From CAWJKP01 sp963843465 (GTDB taxonomy: Bacteria > Planctomycetota > Planctomycetia > Pirellulales > Thermoguttaceae), in contig CAWJKP010000001.1 in NCBI GenBank assembly GCA_963843465.1, forward strand, positions 1,178,001-1,242,000: a stretch of DNA of 64,000 bases, written 5' to 3'. The translations under genes were made by a program, and so were the position numbers. Positions within the stretch are counted from its first letter, which is position 1; each line of letters begins with the position of its first letter. Positions 9,623 to 16,836 of the stretch are shown piece after piece. The notes below the pieces were generated by a model. The model was not told the origin of the DNA, did no database searches, and saw only the letters and a list, made by a program, of their open reading frames with translations.

Positions 9623-10411
9623 ATGGGCATCTTCAAGGCGGTCTTTCTTCTCATCCGAGCGTTCCTGGTACCCCGGCTCCACCTGGCCGTCGAAAACCTC
9701 GCCCTGCGGCAGCAGTTGGCCGTCTACCAGCACACCGTCAAACGCCCCAAGCTGCGGCCCCGTGACCGCATCTTCTGGGTTTGGCTCTCTCGACTCTGGT
9801 CCCATTGGCGATCGGCGCTGGCCACCGTCCAACCCCAGACGGTCGTCCACTGGCACCGCATGGGGTTCAAGCTCTATTGGCGATGGAAGTCGAGGGCCAG
9901 CAAACCCGGACGCCCTCCCCTCCAACGCGAAATCCGGGAGCTGATTCGCCGCATGTCTCGTGAGAATCCGCTCTGGGGCGCGCCCGAATTCTGTCGGAGT
10001 TGCTGTTGCTGGGCTACCAGGCTGCGGAACGGACGGTGGCCAAGTACATGGTCCGCACCAGGAAGCCGCCGTCGCAGACCTAGCGAACATTCCTGGCGAA
10101 TCACGTTCCCGATATCGCTGCCTGCGACTTCTTCACCGTGCCCACGGTCGCCCTGGCAGAACCCCTATTGCGAACGGGTGATTGGTTCCATACGCCGCGA
10201 ATGTCTGGACCACATGATCATCCTGAATGAGGATCACCTGCGGCGAATCCTGAAATCGTACTTCCAGTATTATCACAACTCGCGGCCGCATCTATCGCTG
10301 GATCGCAACTCGCCGACACCGCGCGGCGTCGAACCGCCGTCGCAGGGCGAAATGGTTGCCATCCCGCAAGTCGGCGGCTTGCACCATCGGTACACCCGGC
10401 ATGCGGCGTGA
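9623..10411 (+). pseudogene. Family A DDE (rve-type) transposase, internally deleted
   Basis: Starts MGIFKAVFLLIRAFLVPRLH and carries the N-terminal signature of this integrase-like family (LALRQQLAVYQHTVKRPKLR, GRPPLQREIRELIRRMSREN). The frame shifts at GAPEF near 9990. The correct continuation is RILSELLLLGYQAAERTVAK in another frame, and it meets a TAG (in place of the TGG seen in copies 2 and 3) after KPPSQT at about 10081. Around 10146 the coding sequence jumps from FFTVPTV straight to PWQNPYCERVIGSIRREC, removing most of the catalytic core including the second Asp. The tail GGLHHRYTRHAA is intact. It cannot encode an active transposase. Confidence 0.85.
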
Positions 10412-10424
10412 CCGTTGCGCCTGT

Positions 10425-10768
10425 TCTCCAGTTCAATCTTTGATCGACGCAAGCAGTGCGCGCCGGCGTGCCAAAACTGCAATCCCGAAGGCCGATTCTG
10501 CCGTTACAGCAATCGTTCCCAGTCCTTCCTGTTCCCCTCGTCTACGCACATTGGCCTCCCGCCTCTCCCCAATACGAGTTTTTTGCCAAGGACACCGGTC
10601 TCCAGTTCAATCTTTGATCGACGCAAGCAGTGCGCGCCGGCGTGCCAAAACTGCAATCCCGAAGGCCGATTCTGCCGTTACAGCATTCGTTCCCGGCCCT
10701 TCCTGTTCCCCTCGTCTACGCACATTGGCCTCCCGCCCCTCCCCAAAACGAGTTTTTTGGGAAGGACA
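10425..10768. repeat. Two tandem copies of a 174 bp unit (right end of IS family A)
   Basis: Unit 1 (10425-10598) and unit 2 (10599-10768) both begin TCTCCAGTTCAATCTTTGAT and both end in a version of ACGAGTTTTTTG(G/C)(G/C)AAGGACA. They differ by only a few bases. Related sequence lies at 34093-34265 (minus orientation) and in diverged form at 40455-40627, each time immediately after the transposase stop. The unit is therefore the non-coding right end of the element, and copy 1 has acquired a second one. Confidence 0.85.
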
Positions 10769-11340
10769 CGTGTTGAAATACCACCGATTTCTCGGAACCA
10801 CGACCGGCCGCCTTGCCTGCGTCAGTCACCCCAACCTCCGCAGCGAAGGTCATTTCCAGCACGCGTCGGCGTGCCCCTCCTCCGCAGACAAGCAGTCGCG
10901 AAATGCTTCGGATTGGACGCGCCCCCGAGGTTGGCATTGCATGCTGAAGACGCCGCTGTCTGTCAGGGCGGAGTGGCTGTTGATGGCTCCCCCCACAGGT
11001 ATCTGTGCGTTCGTGGTTGGAAACTTCACTCTTGACGGCTTTCCAGTGCCTTGAATTACGAGATGGCACTCTCGGACTGATTTTGCGGGGTAGTCGCCAA
11101 TCGCCGGCTGAGTGGCAGAAAACGGAGGATTCTCTCGATTTCGTCCGGCTCGACGGAGGGGGCGAGTAACGCCACGCCTTGACAATGCGAAGACCTGCGA
11201 CAAAACTCATGTTCGGAAAGCTGCTACTGAGGATTACTGCCCCGACGACAGCGACCAGCTCGTCGGCTTTCCCCGCTTGTGCCGTCCGGCGCTCCGGTCG
11301 ATACGACCGAAGCGCGGAACGTCGATCCTACTCCGCTGAT
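10769..11340. other. Intergenic region, no supported gene
   Basis: About 570 bp between the end of IS copy 1 and the stop of the minus-strand beta-helix gene. Several open frames cross it in both directions, but none has a recognisable motif, signal peptide or ribosome-binding site with a credible start. It is most easily read as decayed sequence next to the insertion element. Confidence 0.5.
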
Positions 11341-12723
11341 TCACGGCTTTCTATTGGAGGTTCTTGCCGGACGACTGTCCGAACCGGCACCGGCAGGGCC
11401 GGCGGCACTCTTCATCAGCGCCTCCCAGCCGCTTTGAAGCGGATGCGGATACGCGTACGGCTTGTAGTATTCGGGCGGGGGCGCCTGGTTGAAGAAATCT
11501 CGCCCTTCCTTGACATGCGCTGCCTGTTTCGCTGCGTGTTCCGGATTAGCCCAAGGGCGCAGCACCATGTTCAGCTTCGCTCCGTTGAGCGTGTTGTTCC
11601 AGGCGTAGCAGGGCGATGGTTCGAACACGCCGTCTCCGTCGGCATCCGTTGCCCGGCCCGGTTGGCCGAAGGCTGGATAGCCTGCCCCTTTCTGGCCCGC
11701 CGGAATCTCGTTGCCGTCCATGGGGTTCGTTCCGTCGCAGATCCCAAACTCCCCAATGAGGTCAAACGATCTTTCGTGACTGACTTGGATCGTGCGAGTG
11801 TTGTAGGTCGTTCCCGTCACCGTGTTGTTGAACACCATGGCAACGCCGCCGGCGACGAAGATGAACCCCTGGGGCCGGCCCATCTTCAGGCCCTCGGCGG
11901 AGAACGTGTTATCGTAAACCTCGGCGCTCTGGGATCCAAAGGCCCCCGGGCGGACCCTGTAGATTTCCAGTTGGGTATTGATGATCTTGTTGTGCCGGAT
12001 GACAACGCGGGCTCCGTTGTACGGCACGATCCACGGGTTGTTGCCGTCCGGGTTAACGACCTCCGGGCTGAAGCGGGCCTCATTGTCCTCGAAGTAGACG
12101 GCTTGGTCAGTGCCGAGGGTGAGAGGCCTGGTGAAGGCTACCTTGCCGGGCCCCTGGCACATGATCGTCTGCGCCTGGCGATTCTTCACCAGAGCGCAAA
12201 AATAGCAGTGGTCGATCAAACCATATGTGTCCCCAGTGATCGACATCATCTGATCCATATTGAGGAACTTGCAGTGATCAACGCGGAAGTTCTTGCAATT
12301 CCCGCTGATCACGACCTCGCCGGCCCACGTTCCCGCGTTGGGAAACCCGGTTCCGTCGAACGTGATCCCTGTGATCCGGAAGGGTTTTCCTTCCACTCCG
12401 TTGATCACGAACGACTTGTCTCCCGGAGCCGTGGTTGTCTCCGTGCGAATGATCGTCTTGTCGATTCCGGCGCCGTGGATGGTAATCGCTTTCATCTTTG
12501 CCCAATGATTGGCGTTCCATCCCTTCTTCCAGACCGCCGTTCCTTCCGGGAGTTGCACAACGTCCCCATCCTTGGCCGCGTTGGTCGCCTCCCAGACGGC
12601 CTCGGGCGTCAAGGCGGCGGCCGTGCGGGTCTCGGCACGAACGTTTCTGGGCAGTGAACCATCCGCAACGACCAGGAAAGCCAACGCTAACAACAATCGG
12701 TATCGCGTGCTTCGGATTCTCAT
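11341..12723 (-). CDS. Exported right-handed beta-helix protein
   Basis: A 460-residue exported protein. The ATG at 12723 follows GAAGGAGATTTGACT, a good ribosome-binding site, and gives a signal peptide (MRIRSTRYRLLLALAFLVVA). The N-terminal half has pectate-lyase-like rungs: VVQLPEGTAVWKK, ITIHGAGIDKTIIR, FRITGITFDGTGFP, FRVDHCKFLNMDQ. Later rungs follow the same pattern (VVIRHNKIINTQLEIYRV, MVFNNTVTG). The C-terminal PEYYKPYAYPHPL is a common ending in planctomycete beta-helix proteins. It is probably a polysaccharide lyase or glycan-binding protein; I cannot assign catalytic residues. It stands alone on its strand, flanked by transposon debris. Confidence 0.85.
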   Translation of the reverse strand: MRIRSTRYRLLLALAFLVVADGSLPRNVRAETRTAAALTPEAVWEATNAAKDGDVVQLPEGTAVWKKGWNANHWAKMKAITIHGAGIDKTIIRTETTTAPGDKSFVINGVEGKPFRITGITFDGTGFPNAGTWAGEVVISGNCKNFRVDHCKFLNMDQMMSITGDTYGLIDHCYFCALVKNRQAQTIMCQGPGKVAFTRPLTLGTDQAVYFEDNEARFSPEVVNPDGNNPWIVPYNGARVVIRHNKIINTQLEIYRVRPGAFGSQSAEVYDNTFSAEGLKMGRPQGFIFVAGGVAMVFNNTVTGTTYNTRTIQVSHERSFDLIGEFGICDGTNPMDGNEIPAGQKGAGYPAFGQPGRATDADGDGVFEPSPCYAWNNTLNGAKLNMVLRPWANPEHAAKQAAHVKEGRDFFNQAPPPEYYKPYAYPHPLQSGWEALMKSAAGPAGAGSDSRPARTSNRKP

Positions 12724-12849
12724 AGTCAAATCTCCTTCGCGGGTTTTGTGGCTAGAACGACCGGGTTCGGCGGGCGGGTATTCAGAGCAGTTCTGGAAAA
12801 GATATTGCCGCACCCACCACGTTGTCAACAAGGTCGCCTTCGCTTAAGG

Positions 12850-13097
12850 CCAATGTGGGACAAGCCGGAAGCACGTCTCGCTGGAAGGATCGGACGCGAT
12901 AGGCAGGAGGGCCAGTTCTTCCAGAACCTGGAGAGCCGGCTCCAGAAGACCCGATCCCAGCGACGCAGCCGGGGTCGCTTGACCGAGCGTCGCAGGACGA
13001 GCCATTGGTGTCGCAGCGCGAGATTCTCGGCGGCCAGGGTTGCCCGGCCAAGCAGGAAACCGCGGAGGAAGAAGAACGCAAAACGTAGAATACCCAT
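12850..13097 (-). pseudogene. Transposase N-terminal fragment, related to family A
   Basis: Reading on the minus strand from an ATG at 13097 gives MGILRFAFFFLRGFLLGRAT, then LAAENLALRHQWLVLRRSVK and RPRLRRWDRVFWSRLSRFW. This is the same N-terminal architecture as the family A transposases but clearly a different lineage (LRRSVKRPRLRRWDR against YKQSVKRPKLRPRDR). Similarity fades after about 75 residues, near WPSCLSRPI, and no DDE core follows. It is a remnant lying between the beta-helix gene and the DUF1549 gene. Confidence 0.7.
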
Positions 13098-13254
13098 GAC
13101 AGATTGCTCCCCGTCCCGCGGCGTGATAGAATGCGCACGCTCACCCATTTGCTTGCTCCCACCTTTCCACCCCGCCCTGTGAGCCACCTGGGCCGACCGT
13201 CGGAAGATGGAATTCTGAAGGAATAGTGCCTGACATCCCCGCGGGAACCCACCT

Positions 13255-14832
13255 ATGAAACGATCCCTAGTTGTTTTTGTCGTCCTGGCGGCGGCCGTGG
13301 CCGGCCGGGCTCGTGCCGCACCGCCGCCGAGCCCTTTTGAAAGCGTCGCCGAGCCGGTGGCCCAAGGCCGCATCGATGAGCTGGTCCTCGGCAGGCTCAA
13401 ACAACTGGGCATCACGCCGGCCCGGGTCTGCTCCGATGGCGTCTTCCTCCGCCGGGCCTACCTGGACGTCATCGGCACCCTGCCCACGGCCGACGAAGCC
13501 CGGCAGTTCCTCAACGATTCCGACCCCGGCAAACGCCGCAAGCTTGTCGATCGCCTTCTGGAGCGCGACGAGTTCGCCGACTATTGGGCCATGCGGTGGT
13601 GCGATCTGCTGCGGGTCAAGTCCGAGTTCCCCATCAAGCTGTGGCCCAACGCGGTGCAGGCCTACCATCGCTGGATCCGCACGAGCATCCGCGACAACGT
13701 GCCCTACGACTGGTTCGTCCGCGAGATGCTCACGGCCAGCGGCAGCAATTTCCGCGAGCCGGCGGTGAACTTCTACCGCGCCGTACAGAGCCGCCAGCCG
13801 CAGGCCATCGCCCAGGCCGTGGCCCTGAGCTTCATGGGCGTGCGGCCCGAAGGCTGGCCCAAGGAGCGGTGGGCGGGCATGGCGGCCTTCTTCTCGCAGA
13901 TCGCCTACAAACCCACCATCGAATGGAAGGAAGAGATCGTCCAGTTCAACCTGGAGAAGGCCCCAAGCCCGCAGGGCGTCGAGTCGCTGCGGGCGGCCGC
14001 GCTGCCGGACGGATCGCCGGTCCGCCTCACGCCAGGCGAGGACCCGCGCGAGGCCTTTGCCAAGTGGCTGATCGATCCGAAGAACCCCTGGTTCACGCGC
14101 AGCGTGGTCAACCGCGTTTGGTTCTGGTTGTTGGGCCGCGGGATCATCCATCCGGCCGACGACATCCGCCCCGACAACCCGCCCGCCAATCCCGAGCTGC
14201 TGGCCTTCCTCGAGCAGGACCTGATTGCCTCCCGCTACGACCTGAAGCACCTGATCCGCGAGATCGTCAACTCGACGACCTACCAGTTGTCGTTCGTCGC
14301 CCGGAGCGACGATCCGCGGGCGGAGGCGAATTTCGCACAGTATTCGCTCCGCCGCCTGGAGGCCGAGGTGCTGATCGACGCCCTCTGCCAGGTCACAGGC
14401 ACGACCGAGCAGTACTGGAGCATCATCCCGGAGCCGTACACCTACATGCCTGAGAACCAGCGGGCGGTGGCCCTAGCCGACGCCAGCATCACCAGCCCGT
14501 TCCTGGAGAAGTTCGGCCGCTCGTCGCGCGACACGGGGCTGGAGTCGGACCGCAACAATCGGCCCACGGCATCGCAGCGGCTGCACATGCTGAATTCCAG
14601 CCACGTGCGGCAGAAGATCGAGAAGAGCCCGAAGCTGCGGCCCCTGTTCCGATCAGACCCGGGGAAAACCGAAAGCGTCGGCGAGCTCTACCTGGCGATC
14701 CTCTCGCGGCAGCCGACGGAGGAGGAACTGCAATTCGCGCAAACGCACGTCAAAACCATGTGGGCCGACTCCGGCCTGCGCGACCTCGTGTGGGTGTTGA
14801 TCAATAGTCCGGAGTTTTGCTATCGGCATTGA
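13255..14832 (+). CDS. DUF1549/DUF1553 domain protein, exported
   Basis: A 525-residue protein of the planctomycete-typical DUF1549 + DUF1553 type, here without the cytochrome-c domain found in the longer paralogue at 23971-26410. It has a signal peptide (MKRSLVVFVVLAAAVAG). DUF1549 spans about residues 35-210 (FLRRAYLDVIGTLPTADEAR, LLERDEFADYWAMRWCDLLR). DUF1553 spans about 255-510 (NPWFTRSVVNRVWFWLLGRG, NSTTYQLSF, ASQRLHMLNSSHV, LYLAILSRQPTEEELQ). The biochemical role of this family is unknown; it almost always sits beside a DUF1501 gene, as it did here before an IS3 element separated them. Confidence 0.9.
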   Translation: MKRSLVVFVVLAAAVAGRARAAPPPSPFESVAEPVAQGRIDELVLGRLKQLGITPARVCSDGVFLRRAYLDVIGTLPTADEARQFLNDSDPGKRRKLVDRLLERDEFADYWAMRWCDLLRVKSEFPIKLWPNAVQAYHRWIRTSIRDNVPYDWFVREMLTASGSNFREPAVNFYRAVQSRQPQAIAQAVALSFMGVRPEGWPKERWAGMAAFFSQIAYKPTIEWKEEIVQFNLEKAPSPQGVESLRAAALPDGSPVRLTPGEDPREAFAKWLIDPKNPWFTRSVVNRVWFWLLGRGIIHPADDIRPDNPPANPELLAFLEQDLIASRYDLKHLIREIVNSTTYQLSFVARSDDPRAEANFAQYSLRRLEAEVLIDALCQVTGTTEQYWSIIPEPYTYMPENQRAVALADASITSPFLEKFGRSSRDTGLESDRNNRPTASQRLHMLNSSHVRQKIEKSPKLRPLFRSDPGKTESVGELYLAILSRQPTEEELQFAQTHVKTMWADSGLRDLVWVLINSPEFCYRH

Positions 14833-14841
14833 GGAGGAGGA

Positions 14842-14890
14842 AGGAGTTAGGAGTTAGGAGTTAGGAGTTAGGAGTTAGAAGTTGGGAGCC
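14842..14890 (+). repeat. Heptamer tandem repeat AGGAGTT, five perfect units plus variants
   Basis: Five exact AGGAGTT units (14842-14876), then AGAAGTT and GGGAGCC. The tract begins 10 bp after the stop of the DUF1549/DUF1553 gene. An inverted relative (AACTCCT units) lies at 16780-16814 just before the DUF1501 gene. Confidence 0.9.
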
Positions 14891-14957
14891 AGAAGCGTAT
14901 AAGAGGGACGGTGAGATCGTTTCGCGATTTGATTGTGTGGGTACAACGTGACCTGTT

Positions 14958-15236
14958 ATGTGGTGGAACGGTCAGAACTTGGATAAGCCGGTGACCGGCA
15001 AGGACGGGACGGTCTGGCACTTTCGCGTCTGGCACGACCAGGTTAATGGGGTCTATACGCAGCGTATTTTCTTTTGGGACGACGCCAAGACGGTTACGGG
15101 AAAGGTCGAATTGGCGGGAAAGATGACCAGGCACATTTCGCGGCTGAAGGGGCTATGCCGAAAATTAGTATCGGATGCCACGTTTCGGGAGAAGTTCTAT
15201 TGTGACCTTGCCTTTCCACTTCAGAAAAATTACTGA
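14958..15236 (+). CDS. Small hypothetical protein, 92 residues
   Basis: Starts MWWNGQNLDKPVTGKDGTVW and contains WHDQVNGVYTQRIFFWDDAK and MTRHISRLKGLCRKLVSD. Its composition is balanced, with many aromatic and charged residues, unlike the Arg/Ala-rich shadow frames elsewhere. The local base composition is also lower in GC than the neighbours. No signal peptide, no membrane segment and no clear ribosome-binding site. It lies between the heptamer tract and the IS3 element and may have arrived with foreign DNA. No function can be proposed. Confidence 0.5.
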   Translation: MWWNGQNLDKPVTGKDGTVWHFRVWHDQVNGVYTQRIFFWDDAKTVTGKVELAGKMTRHISRLKGLCRKLVSDATFREKFYCDLAFPLQKNY

Positions 15237-15370
15237 AATATGTTTGGATACGTCTGTCGGCGTTCACAGTGCTTTGTCGATTTCTCGTCAGGATATAGTG
15301 GACCCAAGAAACTGGACCACGACTTTAGGTCGAAATCGTGGTAGGATTGGTCCAGACTTGGGAGGGTTAC

Positions 15371-15661
15371 ATGGGAGCGAAACGACGGCGGATCGAGGCT
15401 GGCGTGAAGGCGAAGGTGGCGTTGGCAGCGATGCGGGGGGACCGCACGACGAGCCAATTGGTGTCCCAGTTCGGCGTTCATTCGACGCAGATCGGTCAAT
15501 GGAAACGGCGTCTGCTTGACGGTGCAGCGGAGTTGTTCTCCGACGACCGTCGCCGCGAGGTCCAGGGCCAGGACGCGTTAATCGCCGAGTTGTATGAGCA
15601 GATCGGGCGGCTTCAAATGGAGGCGGCCTGGTTGAAAAAAAAAGTTGCCCGACTCGATTGA
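15371..15661 (+). CDS. IS3-family transposase OrfA
   Basis: A 96-residue DNA-binding subunit. MGAKRRRIEAGVKAKVALAA leads into a helix-turn-helix (TTSQLVSQFGVHSTQIGQWK), and the C-terminus has a leucine-zipper-like helix (LIAELYEQIGRLQMEAAWLK). The start ATG follows GGGAGGGTTAC. Near its end is a run of nine A (15635-15643) read as AAA AAA AAA; a -1 slip there leads into orfB, yielding the OrfAB fusion transposase as in other IS3 elements. Confidence 0.9.
   Translation: MGAKRRRIEAGVKAKVALAAMRGDRTTSQLVSQFGVHSTQIGQWKRRLLDGAAELFSDDRRREVQGQDALIAELYEQIGRLQMEAAWLKKKVARLD
15635..15644 (+). promoter_or_regulatory. Probable programmed -1 frameshift site (A9-G)
   Basis: Nine A followed by G, inside the orfA/orfB overlap. 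In the OrfA frame it reads AAA AAA AAA GTT; a -1 slip gives AAA AAG TTG CCC GAC, which enters orfB at LPDSIEFKREC. A_AAA_AAG is the classic slippery sequence of the IS3 family. Confidence 0.75.
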
Positions 15662-16468
15662 GTTCAAGCGGGAGTGTATCGAAACGGACCATTTGCGGCT
15701 GAGCGTTCGCCGGCAATGCGAGCTGCTGGGCTTGAACCGATCGAGTTGGTACTACGAGGCGGTGGGCGAGTCGCCGGAGAACCTGGCGTTGATGCGTCGG
15801 ATCGACGAGCAGTACCTGAGGAAACCCTACTACGGCAGCCGGAAGATGGCGGAGGTGATGGGCATCGATCGCAAGCGGGCGCAGCGGCTGATGCGGTTGA
15901 TGGGCCTGGAGGCGATTTACCCCAAGCCGCGTCTGTCGCAGAACACGAAGGAACACCGGACTTACCCCTATTTGTTGCGGGATGTGAAGATCGTGCGCCC
16001 AACCAGGTGTGGTCCAGCGACATCACCTACGTGCCCATGCCCCAGGGCTGGATGTACTTGACGGTGGTCATGGACTGGTTCAGCCGTTACGTCCTGTCGT
16101 GGCGGTTGTCGAACACCTTGGATGGATGGTTTTGTTTGGAGGCGTTGGAGGAAGCATTGGGCGGCGGCACGCCGGAGATCTTCAACACGGACCAGGGCGT
16201 GCAGTACACGGCCGAAGCGTTTACCGGTCGCCTGGAGAAGGCGGCCGTGGCCGTGAGCATGGATGGGCGTGGCCGCTGGATGGACAACGTATTCGTGGAG
16301 CGTTTGTGGCGGACGGTGAAGTATGAGCACCTCTACCTGCACGACTATGCGACGCCGCGAGCCTTGCAGGCGGGCCTGGCGGCCTACTTTCCGGACTACA
16401 ACGAGGAGCGGATTCATGCGGCCTTGGACTACCAAACGCCGATGGCGGTCTACCATGAAACAACATGA
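15645..16468 (+). pseudogene. IS3-family transposase OrfB (DDE), one frameshift
   Basis: Encodes the catalytic domain: HTH_21-like segment (LGLNRSSWYYE, KPYYGSRKMAEVMGI), then Asp in QVWSSDITYVPM, Asp in FNTDQGVQYT and Glu in VFVERLWRTVKYE. The frame breaks near 15998: GTGCGCCCAACCAGG should read through as RPNQVWSSD, so one base appears lost between IVR and PNQVW. Everything before and after is well conserved. Either this copy is dead or the base is a consensus error. Confidence 0.85.
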
Positions 16469-16554
16469 GCCGACGATAATGTGTCATCATAATGACTCAC
16501 TTTCGCGCACAAATGGGAAAATCAAACGGTACTCATAGCGGTGGGTGCGACTCT

Positions 16555-16592
16555 GCGGCCGCGCGAGACCTGGGAAGGGTCTCGCGGGCCGC
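16555..16592 (+). repeat. GC-rich hairpin in the right end of the IS3 element
   Basis: GCGGCCGCGCGAGACC, a TGGGAA loop, then GGGTCTCGCGGGCCGC: a stem of about 15 pairs with small bulges. It lies between the orfB stop and the right inverted repeat. No T-tract follows, so it is not a standard terminator; it could block read-through transcription or be a structural part of the element. Confidence 0.75.
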
Positions 16593-16644
16593 CAGTCCTC
16601 TCTACCTAAGAAATCGCGTTTCGTGGTCTAGACAAACGGGTCCA

Positions 16645-16836
16645 CTTCAGGATGGTCACACCAGAATGGTGGACACGCAGTTTTCTCTCAGGCATGTGCA
16701 ACCCAGTTCACCCTTGGGGAATATCAGTCGTGACCGACGAGATCAGACGCCTGTTAAACGGCTGCCCCTCGGCCATTCTAACTCCTAACTCCTAGCTTCT
16801 AACTCCTAACTCCCGGCCTTGCACGGAGATAATCGC
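16645..16836 (+). repeat. Leader of the DUF1501 gene with AACTCCT heptamers
   Basis: Heptamers AACTCCT at 16780-16793, a variant AGCTTCT, then AACTCCT and AACTCCC to 16814. They are the reverse complement of the AGGAGTT tract at 14842. A GGAG ribosome-binding site (16825-16828) precedes the gene. One more single copy (CTAACTCCTGCC) lies directly before the PPC gene near 18285. Confidence 0.8.

Larger units (their letters stand above)
9544..10768. mobile_element. Insertion sequence family A, copy 1 (decayed, duplicated right end)
   Basis: A degenerate member of an element present three times in the window. The right end is clear: AAAACGAGTTTTTTGGGAAG followed by GACA, ending at 10768. It matches the outer ends of copy 2 (34093-35411) and copy 3 (39588-40627). 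The left end is placed at TGTCCC (9544) by weak similarity to the left ends of the other copies, so that boundary is tentative. The roughly 174 bp right-end segment is present twice in tandem, with a first end at 10594. The transposase inside is broken three ways. No convincing target-site duplication is visible. Confidence 0.65.
15299..16644 (+). mobile_element. IS3-family insertion sequence
   Basis: Imperfect terminal inverted repeats of about 25 bp bound the element: TGGACCCAAGAAACTGGACC at 15299 and, read inward from 16644 on the other strand, TGGACCCGTTTGTCTAGACC. Both then continue ACGA. It carries overlapping orfA and orfB joined by an A9 slippage site, the standard IS3 arrangement. 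It sits between a DUF1549 gene and a DUF1501 gene that normally adjoin. A 7-bp direct repeat TCAGGAT flanks it loosely (15288-15294 and 16647-16653); the left copy is a few bases from the terminal repeat, so a target duplication is only possible. Confidence 0.9.

Noticed and set aside
10425..10768. Tandem frames with repeated sequence SSIFDRRKQCAPACQNC, looking like a repetitive Cys-rich protein
   Set aside because: The repeat is the non-coding right end of an insertion sequence, present elsewhere in inverted orientation after transposase stops.
10716..11210. Minus-strand 164-codon ORF downstream of IS-A copy 1
   Set aside because: It overlaps the IS right end, has no start signal and no coherent domain; more likely decayed sequence.
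14842..14890. Possible CRISPR-like array
   Set aside because: Units are only 7 bp and directly adjacent, with no spacers and no cas genes nearby.
15288..16653. TCAGGAT direct repeat as target-site duplication of the IS3 element
   Set aside because: The left copy is separated from the inverted repeat by a few bases and 7 bp is long for IS3; kept only as a possibility.
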